Notes: generated by a model not told the origin, from the letters alone. A stretch of 64,000 nt of DNA from Microbacterium esteraromaticum (GCF_016907315.1 NZ_JAFBBS010000001.1:1-64000); one strand, 5' to 3'. Positions 1-8,484 are shown, counted from the first letter of the stretch. Translations and numbers: made by a program.

Positions 1-1274
1 ACCGTCGACACCGACCGCGGGCGGCCGATGAGTCCGAGCACGACATCCGAGAGCGACTCTCCGAGGGCCCGGAAAGTGGTCCACTTGCCGCCGACCAGGC
101 TCACCAGGGGTACAGAGCCCTGCCTATCGACCTCGATGCGGTAGTCCCGCGAGACGAAGCCGGGCGCGGTGTCTTCATGGCGGGGGAGCGGACGGATGCC
201 AGAGAAGGTGTAGACGATCTGATCACGCGACACGGGGATGGTCGGGAACACGTGATGGATCAGGTCGAAGAAGTAGTCGATCTCCTCATCGGTGCACACC
301 GGCGCCTCGCGGGGATCGGCGTCGATGTCGGTCGTGCCGACGAGCACCCGGCCCTTGAGCGGGTAGATCAGGACGATGCGTCCATCCGAATGCTCGAAGA
401 AGATCTCGCGGCCGCCGGTCGCGTCGAGCAGCTCGGGGTGATCGAGCACGATGTGCGAGCCCTTGGTGCCGCCCATGAAGCGCGTGTCCTCGCCGAGGGC
501 GTCGTTCGTCAGGTCGGTCCACGGTCCGGATGCGTTCACGACCACGTCCGCGGCGAGGGTGAACTCTGCGCCCGACTCGAGGTCGCGAAGCCGGACGCCG
601 TCGGCCGAACGGCCGATCGCCTCGACATAGTTCAGGGCGACGGCGCCATCGTGCGCTGAGCGACCGTCCTGCAGCACGTCGAGAGCGAGACGCTCGGGGT
701 CGTGCATCGATGCGTCGTAGTACGTCGCGGTGTACTTGATGTTCGGGTCGAGAGAGGGCAGCTCCGCCAGCGAGCGCTTACGGCCGAGGAACCGATGACG
801 CGGCACCACGCCGCCGTCGCGGGAGAACGTGTCGTAGATCGTGAGTCCGACCTTGATCAGGAAGGCGCCGCGCTCCTGCGGCTTGCCGCTGCGGTGGGTG
901 AGGAAGCGCAGGGGAGCCGAGAGGATGCCCGAGAACGTCGAGTAGATCGGGATCGTCGTCTGCAGCGGCTTCACATAGTGCGGTGCGATCTTGAGCAGAC
1001 CGTTGCGCTCCTGAACGGATTCCCGCACCAGCCGGAACTCGCCGTTCTCGAGGTAGCGAATGCCGCCGTGGATCATGTGGCTGGATGCCGAGGAGGCGCC
1101 CGACGCGAAGTCGCCGCGTTCCACCAGCACGACATCGACGCCCTGCAGGGCGAGGTCGCGGAAGGTGGAGATGCCATTGATGCCCGCGCCGATGACGAGG
1201 ACGCTCGTGCGTCCAGATTCGCGGACGGCCCGTACCTGCTCGCGCTCCGGCGAGGAGTGTGTCGGCTCAACCAT
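1..1274 (-). CDS. glpD: Glycerol-3-phosphate dehydrogenase, FAD-dependent (3' end outside window)
   Basis: Oxidises sn-glycerol-3-phosphate to dihydroxyacetone phosphate at the membrane, passing electrons to the quinone pool; it is the entry of glycerol into glycolysis. The translation from ATG at 1274 shows an FAD-binding GxGxxG (GAGING, residues 29-34), then typical family stretches such as SSHMIHGGIRYLE and VVNASGPWTD and, near the cut end, VGTTDIDAD and SGIRPL. About 424 codons are visible; the family is usually 530-580 residues, so the C-terminal cap domain lies beyond base 1. It is divergent from the SorC-type regulator at 1376, and the palindrome between them suggests control by that protein (inference). 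Identification is firm. Confidence 0.95.
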   Translation of the reverse strand, partial: MVEPTHSSPEREQVRAVRESGRTSVLVIGAGINGISTFRDLALQGVDVVLVERGDFASGASSASSHMIHGGIRYLENGEFRLVRESVQERNGLLKIAPHYVKPLQTTIPIYSTFSGILSAPLRFLTHRSGKPQERGAFLIKVGLTIYDTFSRDGGVVPRHRFLGRKRSLAELPSLDPNIKYTATYYDASMHDPERLALDVLQDGRSAHDGAVALNYVEAIGRSADGVRLRDLESGAEFTLAADVVVNASGPWTDLTNDALGEDTRFMGGTKGSHIVLDHPELLDATGGREIFFEHSDGRIVLIYPLKGRVLVGTTDIDADPREAPVCTDEEIDYFFDLIHHVFPTIPVSRDQIVYTFSGIRPLPRHEDTAPGFVSRDYRIEVDRQGSVPLVSLVGGKWTTFRALGESLSDVVLGLIGRPRSVST

Positions 1275-1338
1275 GCTCGACCTCTCTCTGCTCTGATTGC
1301 CTTCAGCATCGACCCGCAGCGCTCTGCGTGCAAGCCCA

Positions 1339-1354
1339 TTGCACATATGTGCAA
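1339..1354. promoter_or_regulatory. Perfect 16-bp palindrome, candidate operator of the SorC-type regulator
   Basis: TTGCACATATGTGCAA is its own reverse complement and lies between the divergent glpD and regulator genes. A third half-site, GTGCAA at 1328-1333, repeats the right arm (1349-1354) exactly 21 bp away, two helical turns, on the same DNA face. This fits cooperative binding by an oligomeric SorC-family protein. The target assignment is inference from position and symmetry. Confidence 0.7.
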
Positions 1355-1375
1355 GAATCGTGGACGGAGGACCGG

Positions 1376-2344
1376 ATGCCGACTCGCAACCACCGCGATC
1401 AGAAGCTGATCGCCGCGCTCACCGCCGCACGCCTGTACTACATGCAGGACCAGACGATGGAGGTCATCGCAAGGGAGCTCGGCACCTCGCGTTCGTCGGT
1501 GTCGCGCCTGCTCAGCTTCGCCCGCGAGGTCGGTCTCGTCGACATCCGCATCCACTCGCCCCTCGAGCGGCTCGGGATGCTCGAGCAGCGCCTCAGCGAT
1601 CGTCACGGCGTCACCGCCCACATCGCGCCGATACCCGAGCGGGTCAGCGAGGTGGAGCGGCTCGAGCGCGTCGCCCTCACGGCAGGCAGGCTGCTGTCGC
1701 AGTTCATCGAGTCGAACATGGTCGTCGGCGTCGCGTGGGGATCGACCATCAGCACCGTGAGCCGTTCGCTCACTCAGAAAGACACCCACGGCACGACGAT
1801 CGTGCAGCTCAACGGCGCCGGCAACACGCAGACCAGCGGCCTGGAGTACTCGAGCGACATCCTGCAGCGGTTCGGGCACGCCTTCGGCGCGCAGGTCGAG
1901 CAGTTCCCGGTGCCGGCGTTCTTCGACAGCCCCGACACGAGGGACGCCATGTGGCGAGAGCGCAGCACCAGGCGCGTGCTCGCCTTCCAGGCCAAGATGG
2001 ATGTCGCCGTGTTCGGCCTGGGCTCGCCGCAGTCGGACGTCCCCAGCCGGGTGTACGTCGGCGGATACCTGGCGCGTGACGACTATCGCAGCCTCGAAGA
2101 GGACGGGGTCATCGGCGACGTCGCCACCGTCTTCTTCCGCGCGGACGGCAGCTGGCGCGACATCCGGCTCAATGCACGTTCGACCGGACCAGGTCTCGAC
2201 AGGCTCCGGCGCGTTCCTCGCAGGGTGTGCATCGTCTCAGGGGAGGCGAAGCTCGGCTCGCTCCGCGCGGCGATCGGCGCCGGGCTGATCACCGACGTCG
2301 TGCTCGACGATGCGCTCGCCAGACGTCTGCTCGACACCGACTGA
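1376..2344 (+). CDS. SorC/DeoR-type sugar-binding transcriptional regulator
   Basis: A 322-residue one-component regulator. An N-terminal helix-turn-helix (about residues 27-50, IARELGTSRSSVSRLL) is followed by the SorC-family sugar-phosphate binding domain, with motifs such as VVGVAWGSTI and VQLNGAGNTQ. The ATG at 1376 is chosen because GGACGGAGG sits 5 bases upstream and the HTH then starts at the normal distance; a longer reading from 1259 would overlap glpD. Family members bind a phosphorylated sugar, which changes operator binding. Lying head-to-head with glpD, it probably senses a triose or glycerol phosphate and controls glpD and itself, but the effector cannot be read from sequence. 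Confidence 0.88.
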   Translation: MPTRNHRDQKLIAALTAARLYYMQDQTMEVIARELGTSRSSVSRLLSFAREVGLVDIRIHSPLERLGMLEQRLSDRHGVTAHIAPIPERVSEVERLERVALTAGRLLSQFIESNMVVGVAWGSTISTVSRSLTQKDTHGTTIVQLNGAGNTQTSGLEYSSDILQRFGHAFGAQVEQFPVPAFFDSPDTRDAMWRERSTRRVLAFQAKMDVAVFGLGSPQSDVPSRVYVGGYLARDDYRSLEEDGVIGDVATVFFRADGSWRDIRLNARSTGPGLDRLRRVPRRVCIVSGEAKLGSLRAAIGAGLITDVVLDDALARRLLDTD

Positions 2345-2368
2345 CGACAGACCTCGCGCGGGGCGGGG

Positions 2369-3517
2369 TCAGTCGCGGACCGAGCGCTCGGGTCCGCCGC
2401 GGAACTCGCGGATCAGATGCTGCACGACCTGACGCAGGTCGCCGCGGGCCGCGTCGGCAGCCTCCAGCTGACGGGAGTAGCTCGCGCCCTGCTCGATGAT
2501 CGTGAGCACGCCCTGGAGCTCGCGCGAGCAGCGGAGGTCGGCGGCGATGGGGGCGAGGTCCTCGACCACCGCGGTCAGATGCTCTCGCACCGGCACCTGC
2601 GACCCGGCGCGATCGACGATCACCCTGGCATCCAGACCGTAGCGGGCGGCGCGCCACTTGTTCTCGCGATGGAACCACGGCTGCAGGGTCGGCAGCTGCC
2701 TGCCCTCGTCGAGCTCCCGGGAGAAGAACTCCACCAGAGTCTGAGTGAGCGCGGCCACGGAGGCGAGCTCGGCGAGCGTCGACATACCGTCGCACGCGCG
2801 CACCTCGATCGTGCCCCACTTCGGGGCGGGTCGGATATCCCAGCGGATCTCAGACGGATCGTCCATCACTCCCGTGCGCGTCATGTCGTCGACGAAGTCC
2901 TCGAACTCGCGCCAGCTCGTGATCGGCCAGGGCAATCCGGCCGTCGGGAGCTGCTGGAAGACGAGCGCGCGGTTCGACGCATAGCCGGTGCGCTCACCGG
3001 CCCAGTACGGGCTCGATGCGGACAGCGCCTGCAGATGAGGGAGGAACGAGGACAGCGCTCCCATGATGGGCAGCACTTTTGCCCTGTCATCCACTCCGAC
3101 ATGCACGTGGATGCCCCAGATCATCATGTTGCGGCCCCACCACTGCGTCCGCTCGATGAGCTTGTGATACCGGTTCTTGTCGGTCACCCGCTGGTCGAAC
3201 CACTGAGCGAACGGGTGGCTGCCGGCCGAGAGCAGCTCGATGCCCGCCGGGTCGGTGGAGCGCCGGACCGCCGCGATCGCCGCCGCGATGTCGTCGACGG
3301 CGTCCGCGACGGTCGCGCCGACTCCGCTGGTGACCTCGATGGTGTTCGTCAGCAGCTCTCCGGTCACGGTGTGACGCTCGGGCGCGCTCTGCTGCTCGAG
3401 GCGCGTCAGCAGCTCGGGTGCACGCCCGACCAGATCTCCGGTGACAGGATCTGCGAGCATGATCTCCCACTCCAGCCCGACGGTCGAGCGGGCGGAGGAG
3501 GCGAATTCGATCGGCAC
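2369..3517 (-). CDS. Carboxylate-amine ligase, glutamate-cysteine ligase family 2 (YbdK type)
   Basis: A 382-residue member of the GCS2 family, ATP-dependent ligases that join the side-chain carboxyl of glutamate to an amine; close relatives are called glutamate-cysteine ligase or YbdK. The N-terminus shows the family signature STVGLEWE (residues 11-18), with [17 protein letters not shown] and [18 protein letters not shown] further on, which form the Glu/Mg/ATP site. The GTG at 3517 is preferred because a CAGACT hexamer sits exactly 6 bases upstream, the leaderless spacing seen at many genes here; GTG 3523 is the alternative. It ends 24 bases from the convergent SorC-type gene. The real substrate is uncertain, since YbdK-type enzymes often lack strong glutathione synthesis activity. 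Confidence 0.88.
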   Translation of the reverse strand: MPIEFASSARSTVGLEWEIMLADPVTGDLVGRAPELLTRLEQQSAPERHTVTGELLTNTIEVTSGVGATVADAVDDIAAAIAAVRRSTDPAGIELLSAGSHPFAQWFDQRVTDKNRYHKLIERTQWWGRNMMIWGIHVHVGVDDRAKVLPIMGALSSFLPHLQALSASSPYWAGERTGYASNRALVFQQLPTAGLPWPITSWREFEDFVDDMTRTGVMDDPSEIRWDIRPAPKWGTIEVRACDGMSTLAELASVAALTQTLVEFFSRELDEGRQLPTLQPWFHRENKWRAARYGLDARVIVDRAGSQVPVREHLTAVVEDLAPIAADLRCSRELQGVLTIIEQGASYSRQLEAADAARGDLRQVVQHLIREFRGGPERSVRD

Positions 3518-3529
3518 GCGCACAGTCTG
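3518..3529 (-). promoter_or_regulatory. Predicted leaderless promoter of the carboxylate-amine ligase
   Basis: CAGACT (3524-3529, minus strand) followed by GTGCGC and then GTG 3517. The 6-base gap places the transcription start on the start codon. Confidence 0.5.
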
Positions 3530-3570
3530 ACACGCACCTTCACCGCGCCGCGCACTCCGTGTCGTGTCGT

Positions 3571-3600
3571 TTCGCGGACTGCCGTCCGATCTGGCAGAAT
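3571..3600 (+). promoter_or_regulatory. Predicted rpsP operon promoter
   Basis: A -35-like TTCGCG (3571-3576), 18 bases, then a -10-like CAGAAT (3595-3600). The 11-mer TGGCAGAATAG at 3592-3602 recurs exactly at the rplS promoter (7943-7953) with the same 18-base spacing. It predicts a leader of about 120 bases before rpsP. Confidence 0.6.
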
Positions 3601-3630
3601 AGAGGGTCGGACGGCTGCTCGACCCTCTAT
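3599..3630 (+). promoter_or_regulatory. Hairpin at the 5' end of the rpsP leader
   Basis: An 11-bp inverted repeat, ATAGAGGGTCG with CGACCCTCTAT counted from the -10 edge, closes a 10-base loop (3610-3619). If transcription starts about 7 bases after the -10, most of the stem would form the very 5' end of the mRNA. It could protect the transcript or bind a regulator; function is unproven. Confidence 0.45.
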
Positions 3631-3726
3631 CCAGCATCCGTCACCCCTTACAGAGCTTCCGCCGGATGTGCACCCCACTCTCCAGGCGACCGGTTCATCT
3701 TTCTTTCCACACCATTCAGGAGAATC

Positions 3727-4146
3727 GTGGCTGTCAAGATCCGTCTCAAGCGCATGGGCAAGATCCGTGCACCGCACTACCGCATCGTCGTCGCCGACTC
3801 GCGCACCAAGCGCGACGGTCGAGTGATCGAGGAGATCGGCAAGTACCACCCCACCGAGAACCCCTCGTTCATCGAGGTCGACTCCGAGCGTGCGCAGTAC
3901 TGGCTCTCCGTCGGCGCTCAGCCGACCGAGCAGGTCACCGCACTGCTGAAGCTCACCGGCGACTGGGGCAAGTTCAAGGGCGACAAGGACGCGAAGTCCA
4001 CCGTCCAGGTCGCAGAGCCCAAGGCTCCCTTCGAGGTCGACTCGGCCAAGAAGTCGGTCATCAAGCCCAAGGCTGAGAAGAAGGCCGAGGCTCCTGCCGA
4101 GGCTCCCGCCGAGGACGCGGCAGACGCCGCCGCCGACGCAGAGTAA
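3727..4146 (+). CDS. rpsP: 30S ribosomal protein S16
   Basis: Small-subunit protein that helps fold the 5' and central domains of 16S rRNA. The translation from GTG 3727 begins [20 protein letters not shown] and continues with [12 protein letters not shown] and IEEIGKYHP, the standard S16 core. AGGAG (3718-3722) precedes the start by 4 bases. The conserved domain ends near residue 85; about 50 residues then form a Lys/Glu/Ala-rich tail ([13 protein letters not shown]), an extension typical of actinobacterial S16 and similar in make-up to the tail of S2 in this window. It leads a cluster with khpA, rimM and trmD, all with tiny gaps, so one transcript is likely. Confidence 0.98.
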   Translation: MAVKIRLKRMGKIRAPHYRIVVADSRTKRDGRVIEEIGKYHPTENPSFIEVDSERAQYWLSVGAQPTEQVTALLKLTGDWGKFKGDKDAKSTVQVAEPKAPFEVDSAKKSVIKPKAEKKAEAPAEAPAEDAADAAADAE

Positions 4147-4152
4147 TCCGCT

Positions 4153-4383
4153 GTGCTCGCCGCCGCGCTCGAACACGTCGTCAAGGGGATCGTCGATCAC
4201 CCTGACGATGTCCGCATCACCGCATCCGCGTCGCCCCGTGGTGACCTTCTCGAGGTGCACGTGCACCCGGATGACCGTGGTCGCGTGATCGGGCGCGGCG
4301 GCCGTACCGCCAAAGCGCTGCGCACGCTCGTCTCCGCCCTCGCCGACGGACGCCGTGTCCGCGTCGACGTCGCGGACGACTGA
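4153..4383 (+). CDS. khpA: KH-domain RNA-binding protein KhpA
   Basis: A 76-residue single KH domain. The nucleic-acid gripping loop is GRGG at residues 47-50 (context VIGRGGRTAKALR). It begins with GTG 6 bases after the rpsP stop and ends just before rimM, the usual place of this gene in Gram-positive genomes. In Firmicutes the protein pairs with KhpB and binds many RNAs, affecting cell size and division; whether a KhpB partner exists here lies outside the window. The length matches the family. Confidence 0.93.
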   Translation: MLAAALEHVVKGIVDHPDDVRITASASPRGDLLEVHVHPDDRGRVIGRGGRTAKALRTLVSALADGRRVRVDVADD

Positions 4384-4384
4384 C

Positions 4385-4948
4385 GTGGCAGCCGAGAAGA
4401 ACCAGCTCCGCGTCGGCCGTCTGCTGAAGGCCCACGGCCTCAAGGGCGCGTTGAAGCTCGAGCTCTACACCGACAACCCGGAGCGTCGCTTCGTTCCCGG
4501 TGCCGAGTTCACGCTGCAGGTGCCCGAAGCGTCCAGCTGGCACGGCAAGACCGTCACCATCCGCGAGTACCGCGTGATGAACGGCAACTCCGTCGTCTTC
4601 CTCGACGGCGTCGACGATCGCACCGCCGCGGAGTCGCTTGTGCGGGCCATCCTGTGGATGGACGAGGACGACGAGACCGAAGACGACGCCTGGTACGCGC
4701 ACCAGCTCGTCGGACTCGACGTCGTCCGCGACGACACGGTCGTCGGACGGGTCGCACGGGTCGAGCACCTGCCCGCTCAGGATCTGCTGATCGTGAAGAC
4801 CGATACGGGCGATGTGATGGTGCCCTTCGTCGAGGCGATCGTGCCGAGTGTCGACATCGCCGCCGGCCGCATCGTGGTCACACCGCCGCCCGGGCTCTTC
4901 GAGGAGCTGCCCGCTGCGGACAGCCCCGACGACGCCCCCTCCGAGTGA
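4385..4948 (+). CDS. rimM: 16S rRNA processing protein RimM
   Basis: A 187-residue 30S maturation factor that binds S19 and helps build the head of the small subunit. The N-terminal RimM domain opens with [19 protein letters not shown], and a PRC-barrel follows from about residue 95 ([12 protein letters not shown], then [20 protein letters not shown]). The GTG at 4385 overlaps nothing and sits one base after the khpA stop, while an upstream in-frame ATG would overlap khpA; the Pro/Asp-rich C-terminal tail is not conserved. It sits between khpA and trmD as in most bacteria. Confidence 0.96.
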   Translation: MAAEKNQLRVGRLLKAHGLKGALKLELYTDNPERRFVPGAEFTLQVPEASSWHGKTVTIREYRVMNGNSVVFLDGVDDRTAAESLVRAILWMDEDDETEDDAWYAHQLVGLDVVRDDTVVGRVARVEHLPAQDLLIVKTDTGDVMVPFVEAIVPSVDIAAGRIVVTPPPGLFEELPAADSPDDAPSE

Positions 4949-4964
4949 TCGGCAGCGCCGACCG

Positions 4965-5657
4965 ATGAGAATCGACGTCGTATCGATCTTCCCGTCGTAC
5001 TTCGACGGTCTCGCGCTATCGCTCCTGGGGAAGGCCCGCGACTCGGGCATCCTCGACCTGAACGTCCACGACCTTCGCGACTGGACTCACGACCGCCATC
5101 GCACCGTCGACGACACGCCGTACGGCGGTGGTGCGGGCATGGTGATGAAGCCCGAGCCCTGGGGGCTCGCGCTCGATCAGCTGGCACCGGCCGAGGCATC
5201 CGCTCGTCCGACCATCATCTTCCCCTCGCCTGCGGGCGCGGTCTTCACGCAGGCGACTGCCCGCGATCTGGCGACACGTGAGCACCTCATCTTCGGCTGC
5301 GGCCGCTACGAGGGCATCGACGAGCGTGTGTTCGAGTACGCCGCCGATCTCGGCCAGGTGCGCCTGATCAGTCTCGGCGACTACGTGCTGAACGGGGGAG
5401 AGGTCGCGGTGATGGCGATGACCGAGGCGATTGCGCGGCTCATCCCCGGCGTGGTGGGAAACCCGGAGAGCCTGGTCGAAGAGTCCCACGAGGACGGACT
5501 GCTCGAGTACCCGTCGTACACGAAGCCTTCGGTCTGGCGAGACCGCGAGGTGCCGCCGGTGCTGCTCAGTGGCAATCACGGCGCGATCGCGAACTGGCGT
5601 CACGAGCAGCAGCTCGAACGCACCCGTCTGCGCCGGCCCGACCTTCTCTCGGACTGA
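4965..5657 (+). CDS. trmD: tRNA (guanine-N1)-methyltransferase TrmD
   Basis: Methylates G37 next to the anticodon of tRNAs with G36, preventing +1 frameshifts, using S-adenosylmethionine. From ATG 4965 the 230-residue product reads [10 protein letters not shown] at the N-terminus, has the substrate loop [17 protein letters not shown] (residues 49-65) and the SAM-binding trefoil knot around residues 135-150 ([17 protein letters not shown]). The length matches the family. It is the last gene of the rpsP cluster, converging with dedA after only 16 bases. Confidence 0.97.
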   Translation: MRIDVVSIFPSYFDGLALSLLGKARDSGILDLNVHDLRDWTHDRHRTVDDTPYGGGAGMVMKPEPWGLALDQLAPAEASARPTIIFPSPAGAVFTQATARDLATREHLIFGCGRYEGIDERVFEYAADLGQVRLISLGDYVLNGGEVAVMAMTEAIARLIPGVVGNPESLVEESHEDGLLEYPSYTKPSVWRDREVPPVLLSGNHGAIANWRHEQQLERTRLRRPDLLSD

Positions 5658-5673
5658 ACCGCCGCGCGGTCGC

Positions 5674-6396
5674 TCAGCGGCCCCTCGTGGTCGGAACGCC
5701 GGGTGACTCCGTGTCCGAGTCCTGCTGCCGCTGACGAGCTTCGCCGCTGGCGTCTGAGCGCCCGGCGCGCCGAGACCGGATGCGCAGGACGACTATCACG
5801 ACGACGACCGCCGCGACGACGACGATCACGATGTTCTGCACCACGTCCACGTACTGTTCGACGATGTGCCAGCCCGAGCCGAGGAACCATCCGCAGAGGA
5901 TGAACACCGTGTTCCAGATCAGGCTGCCCGCGGTGGTGAGGGCGCTGAAACGCCACACGGGCATACGTGCGACGCCGGCGGGGATAGAGATCAGGCTGCG
6001 GAAGATCGGGATGAAACGCCCGAAGAACACAGCCTTGCCGCCGTGCCGTTGGAACCAGGCGACCGTGCGGTCCACATCCGACACCGCGATGAGCGGCAGG
6101 CGGTCGGCGACGCGCCGCAGACGATCCAAGCCCAGCCACGCTCCCAAGCCGTAGAGCGCGAGCGCACCCACCAACGACCCCAGCGTCGTCCACGCGACGG
6201 CCTCCCAGAGCCCGAACGCTCCGTCGTGGGCCGCGATGCCGGCCATCGGCAGGATCGCCTCGCTCGGCAACGGCGGGAAGAGGTTCTCCAGCGCGATCGC
6301 CAGTCCCGCCCCCGCCGGGCCGATGACGTCCATCAGCCCGATCACCGCATCTATGAGAGCTGAGAGCCAGGAGCCGTCGGCGGTGGTGCTCGTCAT
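5674..6396 (-). CDS. DedA-family inner-membrane protein
   Basis: About 240 residues with several hydrophobic segments and the DedA/SNARE-associated domain signature: ALENLFPPLPSEAILPMAG near residues 36-54, then FGRFIPIFRSLISIPAG and FSALTTAGSLIWN. DedA proteins are implicated in lipid carrier recycling (C55-isoprenoid flipping) and envelope homeostasis; which activity this copy has is unknown. The C-terminal 35 residues are Arg/Ser-rich and probably cytoplasmic. ATG 6396 is used; the adjacent in-frame GTG at 6399 is possible. It converges on trmD and interrupts the usual trmD-rplS neighbourhood. Confidence 0.9.
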   Translation of the reverse strand: MTSTTADGSWLSALIDAVIGLMDVIGPAGAGLAIALENLFPPLPSEAILPMAGIAAHDGAFGLWEAVAWTTLGSLVGALALYGLGAWLGLDRLRRVADRLPLIAVSDVDRTVAWFQRHGGKAVFFGRFIPIFRSLISIPAGVARMPVWRFSALTTAGSLIWNTVFILCGWFLGSGWHIVEQYVDVVQNIVIVVVAAVVVVIVVLRIRSRRAGRSDASGEARQRQQDSDTESPGVPTTRGR

Positions 6397-6525
6397 CACG
6401 TGGCAGGTCCCTCGGATCGTCGGGCGAGTGTCGCACGCGAGTCTAGAAACGGCGGATGCGAGAGTTCTGGGAGCAGACGCTGCCGTGCCGACGGCGCGCC
6501 GACCCGGTCCGCACGGCTCGCGCGA

Positions 6526-7308
6526 TCAGTCGACGCCGAGGAAGCCGCGGTCGGTGAGGACTATCGGACCGTCCTTCGTGACGGCGACCGTGTGCTCCGA
6601 GTGGGATCCGCGCGAACCGTCTGCGCTGCGCAGCGTCCAGCCGTCGTCATCGGTCACCAGCTCGTCGGTGGTCGCCAGGAACCACGGCTCGAGGGCGAAC
6701 ACCAGGCCCTCGCGCAGCGGGAAACCGCGCCCGGCGCGTCCGTCGTTCGGCACGTGCGGGTCGCCGTGCATGATGCGCCCGACGCCGTGGCCCCCGAAGT
6801 CGGTGTTGATCGAATAGCCCTCTCCGTGCGCGACGGCCGCGATCGATGCCGAGATGTCACCGATGCGGTTGCCGACGACGGCAGCGGCGATCGCGGCGTC
6901 GAGCGCGCGCTCGGTCGTGTCGATCAGGCGCAGGTCCTCGTCACGGGGCGTGCCGACCACGAACGACACCGCGGAGTCCGCCACCCATCCGTCGACCGAC
7001 ACGGCGAAGTCGAGCGACACCAGGTCGCCGTCGCGGAGCACGTAGTCGTGGGGGAGCCCGTGCAGCACCGCGTCGTTCACCGACGTGCAGATGACCTTGC
7101 CGAAGGGGCCGCGCCCGAACGAGGGCGCGTAGTCGATGTAGCAGGACTCAGCGCCAGCGCGGCGGATCAGATCGTGGGCTCGCGCGTCGATGGAGAGCAG
7201 GTTCGTCCCGACCTTCGTCTCGTCGCGCAGCGTCGCCAGCGTCTCGGCGACGAAGCGGCCGGCGGCGCGCATCTCGTCGATCTCGGCGGGGGTGCGCAGT
7301 TCGATCAT
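6526..7308 (-). CDS. map: Methionine aminopeptidase type I
   Basis: Removes the initiator methionine from nascent proteins. From ATG 7308 it is 260 residues and keeps all five metal ligands of the pita-bread fold: D100 and D111 (VSLDFAV, VADSAV), H174 (GGHGVGR), E207 (ALEPW) and E238 (SEHTVAV), plus substrate-binding H83. AGAGGA lies 6 bases before ATG 7308, so an in-frame ATG 7 codons further up is less likely. It is a stand-alone gene divergent from the membrane protein at 7412. Confidence 0.96.
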   Translation of the reverse strand: MIELRTPAEIDEMRAAGRFVAETLATLRDETKVGTNLLSIDARAHDLIRRAGAESCYIDYAPSFGRGPFGKVICTSVNDAVLHGLPHDYVLRDGDLVSLDFAVSVDGWVADSAVSFVVGTPRDEDLRLIDTTERALDAAIAAAVVGNRIGDISASIAAVAHGEGYSINTDFGGHGVGRIMHGDPHVPNDGRAGRGFPLREGLVFALEPWFLATTDELVTDDDGWTLRSADGSRGSHSEHTVAVTKDGPIVLTDRGFLGVD

Positions 7309-7399
7309 GGGGATTCCTCTCGTCGGCATCCATTCTCCCCGATCCGCGCCTCGGTCGACGTCCTCAGCGAACAGCCACCCTCTCCATCGGACGGAGACG

Positions 7400-7411
7400 T
7401 AGCATCGGAGC
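7400..7411 (+). promoter_or_regulatory. Predicted leaderless promoter of the 7412 membrane protein
   Basis: TAGCAT (7400-7405), CGGAGC, then ATG 7412; a 6-base gap. Confidence 0.5.
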
Positions 7412-7906
7412 ATGATGGTGCGACGGCTCTTCTTCCGCTGGCTGCTGCCGGCATCCCTCGTCCTTCCGGCTTGGATGCTGGTGGGCTGGGCGATCTTCGG
7501 ACGCAACGGCTGGGGCCTGCTCTGGGTGCTGCTCATGGCGATTCCCGGCGTCCTCATCGCGCAGCTCGTGCTGACGCTCCTGACCCGGTCGCGTCCGTCG
7601 GTTCGTGCAGAGCGGGCCGTGTCGTGGCTGGACGTCGCCGGATTCGGCGTGTGGCACGTGCTGACGATCCTCGTCGGATGCTTCATCGACGGAGCCTTCC
7701 CGTGGCTTCTCACCGCTGCGATCGTCACGGCTGTCGTGCTGCTGTGGATGCAGCTCTGGCAGCTCTGGAACGAGGCCCGCGGGGCAGGCGCTCGCCTGCG
7801 CGAGACCATCACGTGGTCGACGCTCGCCCCGTCGCAGCATTCCGATCGTGCGGCCGGCGAGCCGGACGTGATCGTGATCGAGGAGTCTCGTTCGCGAGAC
7901 CTCTGA
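7412..7906 (+). CDS. Small integral membrane protein of unknown function
   Basis: A 164-residue protein I do not assign to a family. Hydrophobic segments lie near residues 9-29, 34-57, 72-92 and 96-117, so four transmembrane helices are likely, followed by an acidic cytoplasmic tail (EPDVIVIEESRSRDL). Trp is abundant in the helices (LLWMQLWQLWNEA). Two adjacent ATG codons (7412, 7415) could start it; TAGCAT 6 bases before the first favours 7412. It lies between map and rplS with no operon partner. Codon use is like its neighbours, so it is a real gene. Confidence 0.8.
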   Translation: MMVRRLFFRWLLPASLVLPAWMLVGWAIFGRNGWGLLWVLLMAIPGVLIAQLVLTLLTRSRPSVRAERAVSWLDVAGFGVWHVLTILVGCFIDGAFPWLLTAAIVTAVVLLWMQLWQLWNEARGAGARLRETITWSTLAPSQHSDRAAGEPDVIVIEESRSRDL

Positions 7907-7921
7907 CGCCCCCGTTCCGGA

Positions 7922-7951
7922 TTGGCGCAGGGCCGCCGTTCATGGCAGAAT
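7922..7951 (+). promoter_or_regulatory. Predicted rplS promoter
   Basis: TTGGCG (7922-7927), 18 bases, CAGAAT (7946-7951), inside TGGCAGAATAG identical to the rpsP promoter. The leader to ATG 8083 would be about 125 bases. Confidence 0.65.
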
Positions 7952-7958
7952 AGCTGTT

Positions 7959-8020
7959 TGTGCCGTGACCCGGTTCTGCCTCAGGGGAACCTGCGGACGC
8001 CTCGCGCGCCGCTCGGCACA
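7959..8020 (+). promoter_or_regulatory. Foldable rplS leader RNA
   Basis: TGTGCCG (7959-7965) pairs with CGGCACA (8014-8020), enclosing a second stem GGTTC (7972-7976) with GAACC (7987-7991). This is a closed two-stem fold between promoter and rplS. Leaders of ribosomal protein genes often bind their own product; an L19-type leader is plausible but unproven here. Confidence 0.4.
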
Positions 8021-8082
8021 CACCCGTTCTCACCCCTTTGATTCATGCATCCGACCTGTGGCGAGTGCAGAGAGAGACGATC

Positions 8083-8430
8083 ATGCAGATCCTCGACGCC
8101 GTCGACGCGGCTTCGCTCCGTTCCGACATTCCTGTCTTCCACCCCGGCGACACCGTCAAGGTGCACGTGAACATCACCGAGGGCACCCGCTCGCGCATCC
8201 AGGTGTTCCAGGGCGTCGTCATCGGCCGTCAGGGCGATGGCGTGCGCGAGACCTTCACGGTCCGCAAGATCAGCTTCCAGGTGGGCGTCGAGCGCACCTT
8301 CCCGGTGCACTCGCCGGTGATCGACCACATCGAGGTCGTCACCCGCGGTGACGTGCGTCGCGCGAAGCTGTACTACCTGCGCAACCTGCGCGGCAAGAAG
8401 GCCAAGATCAAGGAGAAGCGCGACAACTGA
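8083..8430 (+). CDS. rplS: 50S ribosomal protein L19
   Basis: Large-subunit protein at the 30S interface. The 115-residue product from ATG 8083 shows the L19 core: [16 protein letters not shown], then [15 protein letters not shown] and [14 protein letters not shown], and the basic C-terminus [15 protein letters not shown]. The start is supported by the AGAGAGACGATC stretch before it and by family length. It is transcribed alone from the upstream promoter and ends at a strong hairpin before lepB, although lepB is its usual neighbour in actinobacteria. Confidence 0.98.
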   Translation: MQILDAVDAASLRSDIPVFHPGDTVKVHVNITEGTRSRIQVFQGVVIGRQGDGVRETFTVRKISFQVGVERTFPVHSPVIDHIEVVTRGDVRRAKLYYLRNLRGKKAKIKEKRDN

Positions 8431-8446
8431 TCTCGTCGCATCCTTG

Positions 8447-8484
8447 CGCCAGAACCCCGGGACACTCGTCCCGGGGTTCTGGCG
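8447..8484 (+). terminator. Strong hairpin terminator after rplS
   Basis: A perfect 17-bp stem (CGCCAGAACCCCGGGAC with its complement) and a 4-base ACTC loop, 16 bases after the rplS stop. There is only a weak T-run after it, as is common in high-GC genomes. Confidence 0.85.
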
